Shown here: one piece after another, positions 12,033 through 13,216 of the stretch
How the letters are laid out: every line of letters starts with the position of its first letter
Numbering within the stretch: the first letter of the stretch is position 1
Assembly: GCA_025059545.1 (NCBI GenBank)
Contig: JANXDJ010000035.1
Span: 1-13,216 of the forward strand
DNA length: 13,216 bases
Direction of reading: 5' to 3'
Source of the DNA: Archaeoglobaceae archaeon
GTDB lineage: Archaea; Halobacteriota; Archaeoglobi; Archaeoglobales; Archaeoglobaceae
The notes under the pieces: model-generated
What the model was told of the DNA's origin: nothing
Databases searched by the model: none
What the model saw: only the letters and a program-made list of their open reading frames with translations
Made by a program: the position numbers and the translations under genes

Positions 12033-13216
12033 GTAGCAATCTCGAAACCCTGAAAACGGGTATTGAAAGCAGGCTTAAACCAATATTCTTGTAAAAGATA
12101 GTTATTTAGTAGCAATCTCGAAACCCTGAAAACGGGTATTGAAAGTATTTTATTAGAATTAATTAAAGAAACAGTATTTACCAGTAGCAATCTCGAAACC
12201 CTGAAAACGGGTATTGAAAGCTTGAAGTAAAAACCAACCAAACCAACCTACCCGCTTCGACGTAGCAATCTCGAAACCCTGAAAACGGGTATTGAAAGAA
12301 ACTACCATGCAATCAATATCACAACAACACACAAAAGTAGCAATCTCGAAACCCTGAAAACGGGTATTGAAAGATGTAACGATCACTGGGCTCTCTGCCG
12401 TTAACGAGCCGTAGCAATCTCGAAACCCTGAAAACGGGTATTGAAAGTTCAGCTTCATCCAAATCCCCCTCCAAAACAAAATTATGTAGCAATCTCGAAA
12501 CCCTGAAAACGGGTATTGAAAGATGGTGGGCTCCTTGGTTCTGAAAACAAAAAGGCGGTTGAGTAGCAATCTCGAAACCCTGAAAACGGGTATTGAAAGA
12601 CCTGAATTTTCTTCTCATCGAGGCGGGATTTAGTGAGTAGCAATCTCGAAACCCTGAAAACGGGTATTGAAAGTGGCTATCTCATGTATGTCGACAACCT
12701 CAAACTCCTTCGTAGCAATCTCGAAACCCTGAAAACGGGTATTGAAAGGTAGATATTTTCGTAAGTTAAGTTCGGTCTCACTTTTCCTCCGTAGCAATCT
12801 CGAAACCCTGAAAACGGGTATTGAAAGTTTTGCAATTTTTTGAATATTTCTATCAACTTTTCTTTGTAGCAATCTCGAAACCCTGAAAACGGGTATTGAA
12901 AGCTAAAACTCATATCATACAATGCATACGCCACATCATGTAGCAATCTCGAAACCCTGAAAACGGGTATTGAAAGTACTCCACCACCACAAGGTGATTT
13001 TTATTTGGAAATAGTAGCAATCTCGAAACCCTGAAAACGGGTATTGAAAGTTAGTAGCGCAATAAACTACAGTTTAACCATAAATATGTAGCAATCTCGA
13101 AACCCTGAAAACGGGTATTGAAAGATAAACCCTTCAAATTCTTCCCCATCTTCAAAAACTTTAGTAGCAATCTCGAAACCCTGAAAACGGGTATTGAAAG
13201 TAAAATCAAGCTCTGG
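12033..13216 (+). CRISPR. CRISPR array, 16 identical 37-nt repeats, continuing past the window
   Basis: The repeat begins GTAGCAATCTCG, has ACCC and GGGT arms around a TGAAAAC loop, and ends GTATTGAAAG. Copies start at 12033, 12109, 12184, 12262, 12337, 12411, 12486, 12563, 12637, 12712, 12791, 12866, 12940, 13014, 13088 and 13164, and all look identical over 37 nt. The 15 complete spacers are 37-42 nt (39, 38, 41, 38, 37, 38, 40, 37, 38, 42, 38, 37, 37, 37 and 39 in order). A sixteenth begins at 13201 and is cut by the edge. The leader lies left, so the newest spacers are those next to 12033. The ATTGAAAG end is common in archaeal type I and type III systems. No cas gene is in the window, so the type cannot be assigned. 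There are no degenerate repeats, indicating that the visible end is the active one. Confidence 0.98.

Noticed and set aside
12023..12946. Long minus-strand reading frames with FNTRFQGFEIAT, SIPVFRVSRLL or FQYPFSGFRDCY repeated
   Set aside because: These are translations of the CRISPR repeat, which has no stop codon in any minus-strand frame. They are not proteins.

Overview
The window looks like chromosomal DNA of a hyperthermophilic euryarchaeon, most probably a member of the Archaeoglobales. This rests on: a sirtuin that resembles, from memory, Archaeoglobus Sir2-Af2 over its whole length; an F420-type (LLM/Mer-like) oxidoreductase; archaeal-only families (DUF61/UPF0216, DUF63); TATA elements about 22-28 nt before many start codons, the layout of leaderless archaeal mRNAs; and a CRISPR repeat ending in the archaeal crRNA handle ATTGAAAG. 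The species is not determinable by eye.

Layout. 1-862 (minus): partial, Asn-rich NosD-like beta-helix surface protein with a Pro-Thr linker; its 5' end appears broken. 983-2017 (minus): LLM-class F420-dependent oxidoreductase. 2085-5382 (minus): a gene string, DUF63 membrane protein > SAM hydrolase (DUF62) > DUF61 > phosphoglucosamine mutase, the last three joined by ATGA overlaps. 5485-6005 (plus): a decayed zinc-ribbon-like gene, recognisable only by joining frames. 6040-6975 (plus): Cys-rich radical SAM protein, converging on and overlapping the next operon. 6938-8643 (minus): winged-helix regulator > nitrilase-superfamily amidase > HemD, all overlapping. 8751-9524 (plus): Sir2. 9555-10448 (minus): ornithine carbamoyltransferase. 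10587-11192 (plus): MarC-family membrane protein. 11193-12032: about 840 bp of AT-rich non-coding DNA with hairpins, an orphan TATA box and, at its right end, the CRISPR leader. 12033-13216: a CRISPR array of 16 identical 37-nt repeats running off the right edge. No cas genes are present.

How the parts relate. The core is housekeeping metabolism: amino-sugar phosphate interconversion (GlmM), arginine biosynthesis (ArgF), tetrapyrrole synthesis (HemD), SAM turnover and F420 redox chemistry. The accessory parts are the surface protein at the left and the CRISPR locus at the right. I did not find a clearly new multi-gene system. The points most worth following are the perfect 11-bp inverted repeat in the CRISPR leader, the decayed gene next to the radical SAM gene, the broken signal-peptide region of the beta-helix protein, and the structured orphan-promoter region after marC.
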